From contig NZ_BMDZ01000003.1 of assembly GCF_014636235.1 (NCBI RefSeq), forward strand, positions 62,001 through 126,000: a stretch of DNA of 64,000 bases, written 5' to 3'. This stretch comes from Tistrella bauzanensis. Its GTDB lineage: Bacteria; Pseudomonadota; Alphaproteobacteria; Tistrellales; Tistrellaceae. Below, one piece after another: positions 26,332 through 34,638 of the stretch (its first letter is position 1; each line of letters starts with the position of its first letter). Below the pieces are notes generated by a model that saw only the letters and a program-made list of their open reading frames with translations, made no database searches and was not told the DNA's origin. Made by a program: the position numbers and the translations under genes.

Positions 26332-29291
26332 CGGCACGCCTCCAGCGGCAGCTGCCCGACGGACCCGATGCACAGGGTCTGGCCGATCTTCAGCGCCACG
26401 GCGACACCACGACGATCGGCGGCGATACTGACATGACCGCGACCCACCGCCCGGATCACCGGATCATCCGGCGACGGTTCCGCCGCGTTGCTGATCCGGC
26501 GGCCGTTCAGCCACAGCCGCCAGCCGCCGTCACGGCCACGTGCGATGCCATCCAGTGTCACCAGCCGCGGCGGCGGGGCGGCATCGCCACCGGTGTCGTC
26601 ATCCGCCGCGTCACGCTGGCTCAGCCGCCGGCGATGGTCGGCCAACGACAGCATCAGCGACCGGAAGCTGCCGTCATTGAGGCGCGCGCGATGGGCAGCG
26701 GCGGCAGGCAGGATGGCGCTTTCGGCCGCCAGAAAAGGCGCCAGCGGGTCGGCAGTGGTCATGGTCCAACCGGGCAGCGATGCCGGATCGATGGTGGTGA
26801 AGCGCAGCGCCACCCGGGCCACGGCGGTGCCTTCGGCCGGCCGGTCGCTGATGCTGATCAGCGAAGGCACCGCGCGGCCGGGCAGAACCGCCCGCATCGC
26901 CGCGACGGCCAGTCGCAGTTCCACATCCGATGGCGCGGTCAGGTCCGCTGTCACCACCACCGGCCGCAACCGTGGCAGCAGCTCGTCGGATGGTGGATAG
27001 GGCAGGGTGCGGGGGCCGGACCGCCGGCTGTCTGCCGTTACCGGTTCTGTCGGGGCGTCACTCAGCGACAGGCGGATCGCGGTGACCCCCGCCGCCGCGG
27101 CCCGGTCGCTCAACGCGCGAAGCAGCGCGCCCGGCGGTGGTGGCATGAACAGCGGTCGCGGGTCGCGTGCCAGAAGATCGCGACCCGTCTCCAGTCGCCA
27201 TTGAGCTGCCTCGGCCCGGGTCCGATCGGCGGCGGCGGCATCGGTCAGCGCGGCTGCCGCCTCGGCGCGGGCCGCGGCATCGCGTACCGTCAGCGCCAGC
27301 CGCAGATCAACCGCTCCGACCATGATCACCGCCATCACCAGCAGAACCAGCGGCAGCGACAGGGCCCGCCGCCGCTTCGCATCCTGGCCGGGATCCTGCT
27401 GCATCCCGGCCGCAGGTGCTGCGGCCCCACGCGGCTGCCCCGGTCGCCAGCCAAACTCCGGTCGCCAGCCGGCCCGCGGTCGCCAGCCGGTCCGTGGTCG
27501 CCAGTCAGGCCGCAGTCGCCAGCCGGGCCGCAGTCGGCCGGCCTGAGAGGCGATGGCCGGTGACATCGGGCCCGGCATGGATGCCGGCGGCGCCGCCGTG
27601 GATTGCAGTGGCAAACCGCCCCGCCGGCAGACAGCACCTGCGGTATCGGTGGTGGCAGGTTGCTGCCTGTCCGGGATCAGAACCACTTTGCCCAGAAACG
27701 GGGCCGCCGCGTCCGGCACCGGGCTGTCTGCGGCCGCAAGCTCCATGGGCGGCCGGGTCAGCGGCGCTATGGCCTGGGCACTGCCGGCGGGGCCGTTCCG
27801 GGCCACCAGGCCAAAGGCGGCGGCATCGATCGCTTCAAGGAAATCCTGCCGCCGCTGTTCGGCGCTGGCGGCATCGGGATCGACGATCGACACTGTCAGG
27901 GCCAGCGTCAGGTCGCCGGGCTGGCGTTCGATGCCGGATATGACGATGCCGTCAGGCCGCAGCATCGCCAGTTGGTCGAGCACGCAGATCAGGTCGATGG
28001 GGTCCGCAGCCTCCATGGCGGCCAGTCCGGCCAGGGCCGCGGCCACCCGCTCGCCGGCGGCGATCCGTGCTGGAGCGGCACCGCCGGCCATGCGGATGGC
28101 CGCTTCCAGCATCGTGCGGGTGATCAGGCTGCGATGGCTGGCGATCTCGGACGCATCGACCAGCCGCGCCGCCTGTACACCCGGCAGCACCACGGCTGAT
28201 GCCAGTCCCAGCGCCGCCACTGCCATGCCCAGCCGCCGGGGTCCGGTCTCACCAAGGCTGGCGGTCAGCCCGTGAGCCGCCGTCGTGCCCCGGCCGGGCG
28301 TGGTGCCGATGGTCCGCAGGTGCGGCAGTGGCGCACCATCGATCAGCCCGGCCACCGCCATCAGCGCCAGATGCCCCGGCGCGGCCCCCGTGCCGCTGAT
28401 CCGCGGCGGTTCCACATGGCGTGGCGGCTGGTCGTCATCGTCCGGCGTGCCGCGTCCGGCTGTCGAGAGCCCCGCCCACAGGGTGATCTCCGGCCGGGTA
28501 TCGCTGAGCAGGATGGTGTCGAGTGCCGGGGATTGATGCTGCCGCCGCAGATGTCGTCTGACAGCCCGGCCGCCATCCATCGCCGCATCGGCCGCGGACA
28601 GCCCGTCGAGCGGCCGCCGGCTGGCAAAGACCGGATGGCCGGCTTCATAGAGGATCTGGTCGATGGTGCCGGCATGACCGGCCGTGGTCTGTATCGCCAC
28701 ATGCAGGGCGGTCCAGCGGGTGCTGGCAACCACGGCCATATCGGTGGGAGCCGCGTCGCCGGCGGCGCTGTTGATGGCCGGGCCGGGCAGGGCGACCGGC
28801 GCCACCGGGCACAGCCAGATATCTGCGGCCGAGGCGTCGGCGATCACCTGCATCAGCGCATCATCGGCGGCGATCAGGCTGAGGCTCAGCCGTGTCGGCC
28901 GTCGCCGGGGGTCTTGCAGGGCCTGATTATCGGATGGTGGCAGTGGCGACAGACAGGCGAAGCCGGCGGTGATACCCAGCTCCTGACCGGCGGCATGGCA
29001 GCGGCGGTCTTCGATGGCGCGCCGCATCCGCCGGCCCAGTCGCGGCACGGCGATCACCGCCACCGCCGGCCGGCCGCGATCGACCACCAGCGGGATGGCG
29101 GCCCGACGCCACCAGTGACGACCGGCATCGGTTGCGAACTGCCGCCATCTGCCGGGTGTGTCGGGGCCGGGATGCGCGATCAGCCCATGCGGGTCGCCCG
29201 GCACCCGGCCGATCGCCCAAAGCCGCCCGCCCTGATCCAGCAGCAGCACGGGGCGCGGCGGCGTTCGTGGGCCGATGACCGGCGGCCTCAT
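26328..29291 (-). CDS. Large PilM/N/O/P-like pilus assembly fusion protein
   Basis: A 987-residue protein with no single family match that I can name. Residues 1-350 look cytoplasmic and could replace the PilM/GspL actin-like part. A first membrane helix lies at about 353-373, followed by a PilN-like periplasmic region with a helical start (about 374-520). A linker holds six-residue Trp-Arg-Pro repeats (about 587-617). A second helix lies at about 645-668, then a PilO-like coiled and globular part. The end (about 900-987) resembles the PilP/GspC homology region: GWRLWLNGRRI then an IGQTL strand. Its position between the platform and the secretin, where pilM-N-O-P or mshI-J-K stand, supports this. 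The start overlaps the upstream stop as ATGA. Confidence 0.65.
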   Translation of the reverse strand: MRPPVIGPRTPPRPVLLLDQGGRLWAIGRVPGDPHGLIAHPGPDTPGRWRQFATDAGRHWWRRAAIPLVVDRGRPAVAVIAVPRLGRRMRRAIEDRRCHAAGQELGITAGFACLSPLPPSDNQALQDPRRRPTRLSLSLIAADDALMQVIADASAADIWLCPVAPVALPGPAINSAAGDAAPTDMAVVASTRWTALHVAIQTTAGHAGTIDQILYEAGHPVFASRRPLDGLSAADAAMDGGRAVRRHLRRQHQSPALDTILLSDTRPEITLWAGLSTAGRGTPDDDDQPPRHVEPPRISGTGAAPGHLALMAVAGLIDGAPLPHLRTIGTTPGRGTTAAHGLTASLGETGPRRLGMAVAALGLASAVVLPGVQAARLVDASEIASHRSLITRTMLEAAIRMAGGAAPARIAAGERVAAALAGLAAMEAADPIDLICVLDQLAMLRPDGIVISGIERQPGDLTLALTVSIVDPDAASAEQRRQDFLEAIDAAAFGLVARNGPAGSAQAIAPLTRPPMELAAADSPVPDAAAPFLGKVVLIPDRQQPATTDTAGAVCRRGGLPLQSTAAPPASMPGPMSPAIASQAGRLRPGWRLRPDWRPRTGWRPRAGWRPEFGWRPGQPRGAAAPAAGMQQDPGQDAKRRRALSLPLVLLVMAVIMVGAVDLRLALTVRDAAARAEAAAALTDAAAADRTRAEAAQWRLETGRDLLARDPRPLFMPPPPGALLRALSDRAAAAGVTAIRLSLSDAPTEPVTADSRRSGPRTLPYPPSDELLPRLRPVVVTADLTAPSDVELRLAVAAMRAVLPGRAVPSLISISDRPAEGTAVARVALRFTTIDPASLPGWTMTTADPLAPFLAAESAILPAAAAHRARLNDGSFRSLMLSLADHRRRLSQRDAADDDTGGDAAPPPRLVTLDGIARGRDGGWRLWLNGRRISNAAEPSPDDPVIRAVGRGHVSIAADRRGVAVALKIGQTLCIGSVGQLPLEACR
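27441..27530. repeat. 18-bp in-frame tandem repeat, 5 copies
   Basis: Units at 27441-27458, 27459-27476, 27477-27494, 27495-27512 and 27513-27530 share GTCGCCAG near the start. On the minus strand they encode six-residue repeats with Gly/Asp-Trp-Arg-Pro. The array sits in the linker between the two membrane segments of the fusion protein, where length change would be tolerated. Confidence 0.92.
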
Positions 29292-30538
29292 CCGCCGACC
29301 TCTGCCAGACCGGAATAGAGCGCGCCCAGCACCAGCCGGCCGATGCCGGCGATGACCAGAGCCAGAACCATCACCAGGGCCGGTTCCAGCAAGGCGGTCA
29401 GCCGGTCGACCGAGCGTTCGATGCTGCGATCCAGCGCCTTCACGGCGCTGCGCGCCGCCTCGGTCAGCCGGCCGGCGGCGGCGCCCGCGACCAGCGGCCC
29501 CTGGGCAACCGGTGGCCAGGGTTCCAGCATCGCCAGCGCGTCGGCGGGCGGCATGCCGCGTGCGATCAGGCGCCGGGCATCGTCGAGCCGGCCGGCAAGG
29601 TCGGGATCGGCGGCCCCAATCGCTGCCAGTGCCAGGGCATCGGTCACCGGCGCGCCGGCATCGGCCGCCAGAACCAGCGCCCGCAGGCTGCGCGCGGCCG
29701 CCAGTTGATGACGCAGCCGCATCACAGGCGACCAGCGGTCCAGCAGGCGGGCCACGCTGGGCCTGCGGCTTGCCAGCCGCAGGCCCAGAACCAGCGCTAC
29801 CGGCAGGCCGATGATCAGGCCGATGGCCAGTTCGGGCGCATCGCCGATGGCGATCGCCAGCGCCAGGGTGGGGTCGTCGCTGTCCACGCCCAGTTCGGTC
29901 ATCAGGCCGGCAAGTTCCGGCAAGGCGCCGCCGATCAGCGCCACCATCGATGCGGTGGTGGTCAGGCCCAGAACCATCGGATAGCGCAGCGCGCGGGTGA
30001 TGCGGCCATGAATGCCGCCTTCCATCTCGTGATGGCGGGCCAGATCCTCGATCGCCCGAACCAGACGGCCCGTGCGTTCGGCCACCGCGAACACCGCCGG
30101 TGCCACCGGGCCCAGATCGGACGCGCAGGCCGCGGCGGCGTCGGTTGGCGACCGGCCGGTGCGGATCGCCCCGGCCATGGCCGCGAACGGCCGCGCCACG
30201 GTGCGGGCAAGGCCGCCGCGGCTGGCGGCGTCCAGCGCTGCCGGCAGGTCGCGATCGGCCGACAGATGCAGCGCCACCGCCGACCAGCCTTCGGCCAGGG
30301 CGGCATGGCGTTCGGCTTCACCCGCCAGCAGGCCCGACAGCCGCGCCTGCCACCGTCCGCCATCGCGGATGCGGCGAATGGCGATCGGGTCCAGTCCGCG
30401 TGCCTCCAGCCGGCCGGCGGCCGCATCGACATCGCTGGCCGATATCCGGCCACGGATCAGCGTGCCGTCGGCATCGACGGCACGGAACCGCCACAGGCCC
30501 GCCTGCGGCCCGGCTATCGGATCGGATGGTGTGGTCAT
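29288..30538 (-). CDS. Type II secretion/type IV pilus inner-membrane platform protein (GspF/PilC)
   Basis: A 416-residue GspF-family protein. The N-terminal segment (LWRFRAVDADG, then a helical domain) is typical. Two T2SSF domains follow (about 60-185 and 270-395) with three hydrophobic segments near 170, 220 and 395. It connects the cytoplasmic ATPase to the growing pseudopilus. The ATG at 30538 overlaps the stop of the ATPase gene as ATGA, and its own stop overlaps the next start the same way. An upstream in-frame start would lie inside the ATPase gene and is rejected. MSHA MshG or T2SS GspF are the closest labels. Confidence 0.9.
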   Translation of the reverse strand: MTTPSDPIAGPQAGLWRFRAVDADGTLIRGRISASDVDAAAGRLEARGLDPIAIRRIRDGGRWQARLSGLLAGEAERHAALAEGWSAVALHLSADRDLPAALDAASRGGLARTVARPFAAMAGAIRTGRSPTDAAAACASDLGPVAPAVFAVAERTGRLVRAIEDLARHHEMEGGIHGRITRALRYPMVLGLTTTASMVALIGGALPELAGLMTELGVDSDDPTLALAIAIGDAPELAIGLIIGLPVALVLGLRLASRRPSVARLLDRWSPVMRLRHQLAAARSLRALVLAADAGAPVTDALALAAIGAADPDLAGRLDDARRLIARGMPPADALAMLEPWPPVAQGPLVAGAAAGRLTEAARSAVKALDRSIERSVDRLTALLEPALVMVLALVIAGIGRLVLGALYSGLAEVGG

Positions 30539-32280
30539 GCGTCGAGCGGCCCGATCACGGCTTCGATCTCGGCCCGTGTGGTCAGGCCGCCGGCCAGCAG
30601 GTCGCGGGCATGGTCGATCAGCCGCCGGTGCCCGGCCGCGGCAAGGGCGGCCGCCAGACGCGGCCGGGGCGCATCCTTGGCCAGCAATGCCTCGAACCCC
30701 GCATCCGGCACCAGCAGTTCGCAGACCGGTATCCGGCCACGGAAGCCTTGAAAGCCGCAGGCGGGGCAACCACGCGGCCGCGCGCTCACCTCCATGCCGA
30801 CGGCACCCGGATCGTGGGGGACCGGATCGGTGCAGGACGGACAGACCCGCCGGATCAGCCGCTGCACCACCACTGCCGACAGCACGCCTGCCAACCTGAC
30901 GGGTGACAGGCGCAGATCGCGCAGCCGGTCGATCACCCCCAGAACGTCGCCGGCATGCAGCGTGGTGAACACCCGGTGACCGGTGATCGCGGCGCGATAG
31001 GCCATGGCGGCGGTCGCCTCGTCACGCATCTCGCCGATCAGCAGCACGTCAGGGTCCTGGCGCATCAGCGACCGGATGCCGCCGGCGAAGTCCAGCCCCG
31101 GCAGGCGCGACAGATCGGTCTGCCGAACGCCGTTGAGCGGGTATTCCACCGGATCTTCCAGTGTCGCCACCGCCAGCCGTCGCCGATCGATCGCGCCCAC
31201 CAGCGCCCGCAAGGTGGTGCTCTTGCCGCTGCCGGTCGGCCCGGCCACCACGATGATCCCGTCGGGCCGCTGCACCACCCGGGCCAGTGCGGCCGAAACC
31301 GGTGTCGCCAGCCCCAGCCCGCCAAGCTGCATCAGCCGCCGGTCGGCGTCGAGCAGGCGCAGAACCGCGGCCTCGCCGTGAACCGTCGGGTGGGTGGCGA
31401 TGCGGATATCCACCGGCAGGCCGTCGGCGCGGGTGGTGAAGCGGCCATCCTGCGGTTGCAGCGTGACCACGGCATCCAGTCCCGCCAGCACCTTCAGCCG
31501 GGTGATCAGGCCCAGCGCCAGGCTGGCATCCAGCACCCGATAGGCGTTCAGCACCCCGTCGATCCGCAGCCGCAACTGCATATGGCCGGCGGCGGGATCC
31601 AGATGAATATCCGATGCCCCGGCGCGCACCGCGCTGGTGATCAGCCCGTCCGCCAGCCGGGTGATGCTGCTCTCCTCCGCGGCGGGCGCATGGGCATCGC
31701 GGAACGGATCGTCGGATGCGGCAGCCTCCGCCGCCATCGTCAGGCCGTCGCCATGGCCGCGATCGGTGGCGGCGCGGATCATGGCATCGACCAATTCCGT
31801 ACCGCGATGGAGATGCCCGATCAGGCCGGCAAAGGCCGTGCGGCCGATGACCACGCCCGTGATGCCGCCGCCATGCCCCAGGCGACGCCGCATGGTTTCG
31901 GCGGCCGCCAGATCGTCCGGATCGAGCATGGCAAGAACCAGCCGTCCGGCCTTCACGGTGATCGGGACCGTGCCGGCGGCGACCAGCGCCTCGGCGGGCA
32001 TCCGCCGGCCCAGCGCCGCGTCGAGCGGCGGGTGGTCCGGCCCGCCATCCACACCCGTCCACACACCCAGGCGGGATTCGGCCGCCAGCACCGACACCAG
32101 ATCGGCCTCGTCGACCAGCGCCATATGTTCTATGGCTCGCACAAATGAGCCACCGGGAATGCGTGCCGCCTCGCGTCGGACCAGATCCGCCGCATCCGGC
32201 GCGATCAGCCCCCGCGCCACCAGCGCATCAACCAGATCCCGGGGCCTGCTGGTGGAATTGCTACTGTTAATCATATTCAT
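30535..32280 (-). CDS. Type II secretion/type IV pilus assembly ATPase (GspE/PilB)
   Basis: A 581-residue secretion ATPase. An N-terminal GspE_N-like domain (about 10-150) precedes the ATPase core, with Walker A GPTGSGKSTT at about 347-356 and the Asp and His boxes after it. Two CxxC pairs near 480-510 (CPSC and CPAC) form the zinc-binding module typical of PilB/GspE assembly ATPases rather than PilT retraction ATPases. It hydrolyses ATP to drive pilin insertion. It is the first gene of the minus-strand operon. MNMINSS offers two nearby ATG codons (32280 and 32274). The start faces a divergent pseudopilin across 114 AT-richer bases. Confidence 0.92.
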   Translation of the reverse strand: MNMINSSNSTSRPRDLVDALVARGLIAPDAADLVRREAARIPGGSFVRAIEHMALVDEADLVSVLAAESRLGVWTGVDGGPDHPPLDAALGRRMPAEALVAAGTVPITVKAGRLVLAMLDPDDLAAAETMRRRLGHGGGITGVVIGRTAFAGLIGHLHRGTELVDAMIRAATDRGHGDGLTMAAEAAASDDPFRDAHAPAAEESSITRLADGLITSAVRAGASDIHLDPAAGHMQLRLRIDGVLNAYRVLDASLALGLITRLKVLAGLDAVVTLQPQDGRFTTRADGLPVDIRIATHPTVHGEAAVLRLLDADRRLMQLGGLGLATPVSAALARVVQRPDGIIVVAGPTGSGKSTTLRALVGAIDRRRLAVATLEDPVEYPLNGVRQTDLSRLPGLDFAGGIRSLMRQDPDVLLIGEMRDEATAAMAYRAAITGHRVFTTLHAGDVLGVIDRLRDLRLSPVRLAGVLSAVVVQRLIRRVCPSCTDPVPHDPGAVGMEVSARPRGCPACGFQGFRGRIPVCELLVPDAGFEALLAKDAPRPRLAAALAAAGHRRLIDHARDLLAGGLTTRAEIEAVIGPLDA

Positions 32281-32394
32281 AATGAAAATCCACTACCTAT
32301 AGAAATAACGCAAAAGCTGTGGAATAAGACCGTGTAAGGTGTTTTGGTTATCGAGATACCATCGTCTTGAATGAAATACTGAAGGGGTTATCAC
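32281..32394. promoter_or_regulatory. AT-rich divergent promoter region of the pilus-like locus
   Basis: Clearly lower in GC than its surroundings. On the plus strand TTGGTT (32344-32349), a 17-base spacer and TTGAAT (32367-32372) form a plausible promoter for the pseudopilin gene at 32395. A minus-strand promoter for the ATPase operon must also lie here, but I cannot pick hexamers with confidence. Confidence 0.45.
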
Positions 32395-33087
32395 TTGTCG
32401 AGTCGGAATCGCGTGGGACGATCAAAGGCTGAGGATGGTTTCGTTCTGGTGGAGATTGCCATTGCGTTATTCGTGCTCGCCTTGCTGATCGGCAGTGTGC
32501 TGCCGCTGATGCGGGGACAGGCCGCGGCAGCCCGGGCGACTGCAACCGAAAGAAGATTGGATGCGGTGATGGCTGTTCTTGCGGCTGAACTTTCACGACA
32601 TGGTCACCTGCCATGCCCGGCGCCGGCGGATGATGCAGGCGGTGGCATTGCCGCGGCCGGTTGCAGCGATGCTGCCGTGGGGCGGGTTCCGGCGGCCAGT
32701 CTGGGCCTGCCGGGCGATGCCGTGGTCGATGGCTGGCGGCGGCCCTTCACCTATGCGGTCGATGCCCGCGCAACCGCGACCGACAGCCTTGCCGACTGGT
32801 GCGCGGATGCCGATGGTTTCGATGCGCTGTCGCTTACCGGCGGCTCTCCGGCGCATCCGGTGGTGGTGCTGGTGGCCCATGGTCCTGGCGGCGGCGCGCT
32901 GCTGGCCAATGGTGACCGCGCTCCGGGTGCGACCGATGGCGCCGAGGCCGAGAATGCCGATGACGACGGCGATTTCGCCATCGCGGCTTTCGTGGCCGGT
33001 GGTCCCGACCGGTTCGACGACCGGATTCTGGCTTATGGCCAGCCGGCCTTCACCGGCGTTCACGGCATCATCTGCCCGCCGTCCTGA
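32395..33087 (+). CDS. Divergent type IV prepilin / pseudopilin-like protein
   Basis: A 230-residue prepilin-like protein with a short leader: cleavage after Gly15 of EDGFVLVEIAIALFVLALL, with Glu at +5 (residue 20). The globular part has four cysteines and acidic, glycine-rich loops (about 175-200) that could bind calcium as in major pseudopilins. The start is TTG, preceded by GAAGGGG eight bases upstream; no ATG or GTG fits between it and the signal. It is divergent from the assembly operon, so major subunit and machinery can be expressed separately. Which of the two pseudopilins is the major one is unknown. Confidence 0.82.
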   Translation: MSSRNRVGRSKAEDGFVLVEIAIALFVLALLIGSVLPLMRGQAAAARATATERRLDAVMAVLAAELSRHGHLPCPAPADDAGGGIAAAGCSDAAVGRVPAASLGLPGDAVVDGWRRPFTYAVDARATATDSLADWCADADGFDALSLTGGSPAHPVVVLVAHGPGGGALLANGDRAPGATDGAEAENADDDGDFAIAAFVAGGPDRFDDRILAYGQPAFTGVHGIICPPS

Positions 33088-33206
33088 AGATGCCGGGTCA
33101 GGCTGAACATCGCTTCATCAAACGAGAACCGCCGGCAGTGGAATGCTGCCGGCGGTCGGGGGCGTTGCGGAGGCCGGTGTCTGCACCACGGCCGGATGGT
33201 CGGTGG

Positions 33207-33788
33207 TCAGCGACCCATGCTGTAGAATTCGTCGTTCGGGCGCATCCGGGTGACGTTCGCCATCCGGTTCGACAGGCCGAAGAACGCGGCGATGCCGGCA
33301 ATGTCCCAGGCGTCGTCTTCCGTGAAGCCATGGGCTGCCAGGCCGGCATAGTCGTCTTCGTCCACGAGTTGCGCCTCGAAGGCCACCTTCATGGCGAAAT
33401 CGAGCATGGCGCGCTGACGATCGGTGATGTCGGCCTTGCGATAGTTGATCGCGATCTGGTCGGCGATCAGCGGATTCCTGGCCCGGATCCGCAGAATGGC
33501 GCCGTGGGCGACCACGCAGTACTGGCAGCCATTGGCATTGCTGGTCGCCACCACGATCATCTCGCGCTCGGCTTTGGTCAGATTGCCGGGCTTGTCCATC
33601 AGCGCGTCGTGATAGGCGAAAAACGCGCGGAATTCATCCGGGCGGCGCGCCAGCACCAGAAACACGTTCGGGATGAAGCCGGATTTCTCCTGAACCGCCA
33701 GCAGGCGGTCGCGGATGTCCTGGGGCATGTCGGCGAGGGCCGGCACGGAAAAGCGGCTGATGGCGGTGCTGATCGGCGTGGTGGTCAT
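33207..33788 (-). CDS. AhpD-like peroxidase-related protein (carboxymuconolactone decarboxylase fold)
   Basis: A 193-residue all-helical protein of the uncharacterised peroxidase-related family within the AhpD/CMD superfamily. The redox motif CQYCVVAH (about 84-91) has the CxxC pair and the downstream His. The family is expected to reduce peroxides or act as a thiol-dependent redox enzyme; its substrate is unknown. The ATG at 33788 is chosen because the fold begins just after (TPISTAISRFSVPALAD); frame open further upstream is repeat-derived. It lies 95 bases after a TetR regulator on the same strand and is likely controlled by it. Confidence 0.85.
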   Translation of the reverse strand: MTTTPISTAISRFSVPALADMPQDIRDRLLAVQEKSGFIPNVFLVLARRPDEFRAFFAYHDALMDKPGNLTKAEREMIVVATSNANGCQYCVVAHGAILRIRARNPLIADQIAINYRKADITDRQRAMLDFAMKVAFEAQLVDEDDYAGLAAHGFTEDDAWDIAGIAAFFGLSNRMANVTRMRPNDEFYSMGR

Positions 33789-33841
33789 CGAGGGAGACAC
33801 TCCGGAGTTCGGCCAGAAGAGACGGGCCGCAAGGTACTGTC

Positions 33842-33889
33842 GGACAGGATATCGGGCGGACAGGATATCGGGCGGGCGGGATATCAGGC
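33842..33889. repeat. 16-bp tandem repeat, 3 copies, across the tetR-family stop codon
   Basis: GGACAGGATATCGGGC at 33842-33857 and 33858-33873 is identical. A diverged copy follows at 33874-33889. The third copy contains the stop codon of the TetR gene (33884-33886 on the minus strand). Each unit carries GATATC. Confidence 0.92.
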
Positions 33890-34576
33890 AGCAGGTCGGC
33901 GGTGGGGGGCAGGTGTCGGCGGGTCCGGTGTGGCGGCTGCGGCCAGACACCGGAAAAATCCCCGGGCGAACAGGTCGAGTGCGGCCGGGCTCCGCTCCAG
34001 CTTGGCGCGCAGCACCGCCCCTTCCCAGCCGATCCAGAACAGTGCGGCAAGCTGGTCGCAGTCATGATCGCGCGCGATCGCGCCATCGGCCTGGGCCGCG
34101 CGCAGACAGGCGGCGGTGCGGGCCTGCCAGTCGGCGAAGACCTGTTGCAACTGAGCGCGGAACCGGTCGGGCAGGGTGCCGATCTCCTGGCCCAGATTGC
34201 CGACCAGACAGCCGCGACGATAGCCATGGCGTGCCATGCCGGTGGTGGCATCGGCGATGAAATCCGCCAGGCGCGTCAGCGGTGGCCGGGTCTCGTCGGC
34301 CAGCCAGCGGTCCAGTTTGCGGGCGAAATAGGTGGCATAGGCGTCGATCAACGCGGCGCCGAACGCCTCCTTGCTGGCGAAATAGTGATAGAACGAGCCT
34401 TTTGGCACCCGGGCCGCACGCAGGATCTCGTCCAGCCCCACGGCCGAAAAGCCCCGCTCTGTCAGGGCCACGACGCCGGCACGCAGCAGCATGTCGCGGG
34501 TGTCGCCATCCGCTGCTGTCGCCTTGCGGGGGCGGCCGCGCTTCCGCTGGATGTCCGGGCTGGGTGCAATGGTCAT
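33884..34576 (-). CDS. TetR/AcrR family transcriptional regulator
   Basis: A 230-residue TetR regulator. The N-terminus is basic (RKRGRPRKA). The helix-turn-helix (about 28-70) includes the recognition region VPKGSFYHYFASKEAF. The C-terminal ligand domain has the GCLVGNLGQE motif shared with the AcuR/NemR-like group, which senses reactive small molecules. A palindrome TAGAC-N5-GTCTA lies at 34586-34600, ten bases before the ATG and overlapping a TATAAT -10, so autorepression is likely. The AhpD-like gene downstream is a probable target. The stop codon lies in a 16-bp tandem repeat. Confidence 0.88.
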   Translation of the reverse strand: MTIAPSPDIQRKRGRPRKATAADGDTRDMLLRAGVVALTERGFSAVGLDEILRAARVPKGSFYHYFASKEAFGAALIDAYATYFARKLDRWLADETRPPLTRLADFIADATTGMARHGYRRGCLVGNLGQEIGTLPDRFRAQLQQVFADWQARTAACLRAAQADGAIARDHDCDQLAALFWIGWEGAVLRAKLERSPAALDLFARGFFRCLAAAATPDPPTPAPHRRPAA

Positions 34577-34581
34577 GGCCC

Positions 34582-34600
34582 ATTATAGACCGATCGTCTA
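34582..34600 (-). promoter_or_regulatory. TetR-family operator overlapping a -10 element
   Basis: TAGAC (34586-34590) and GTCTA (34596-34600) form an inverted repeat with a five-base centre. On the minus strand TATAAT (34582-34587) overlaps it. The inferred transcription start is within a base or two of the ATG at 34576, so the mRNA may be leaderless. The half-site resembles operators of NemR-like TetR regulators. Confidence 0.6.
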
Positions 34601-34638
34601 GAAAAAGAACAGCCACAGACTGACGAGGGTGGTCACGG

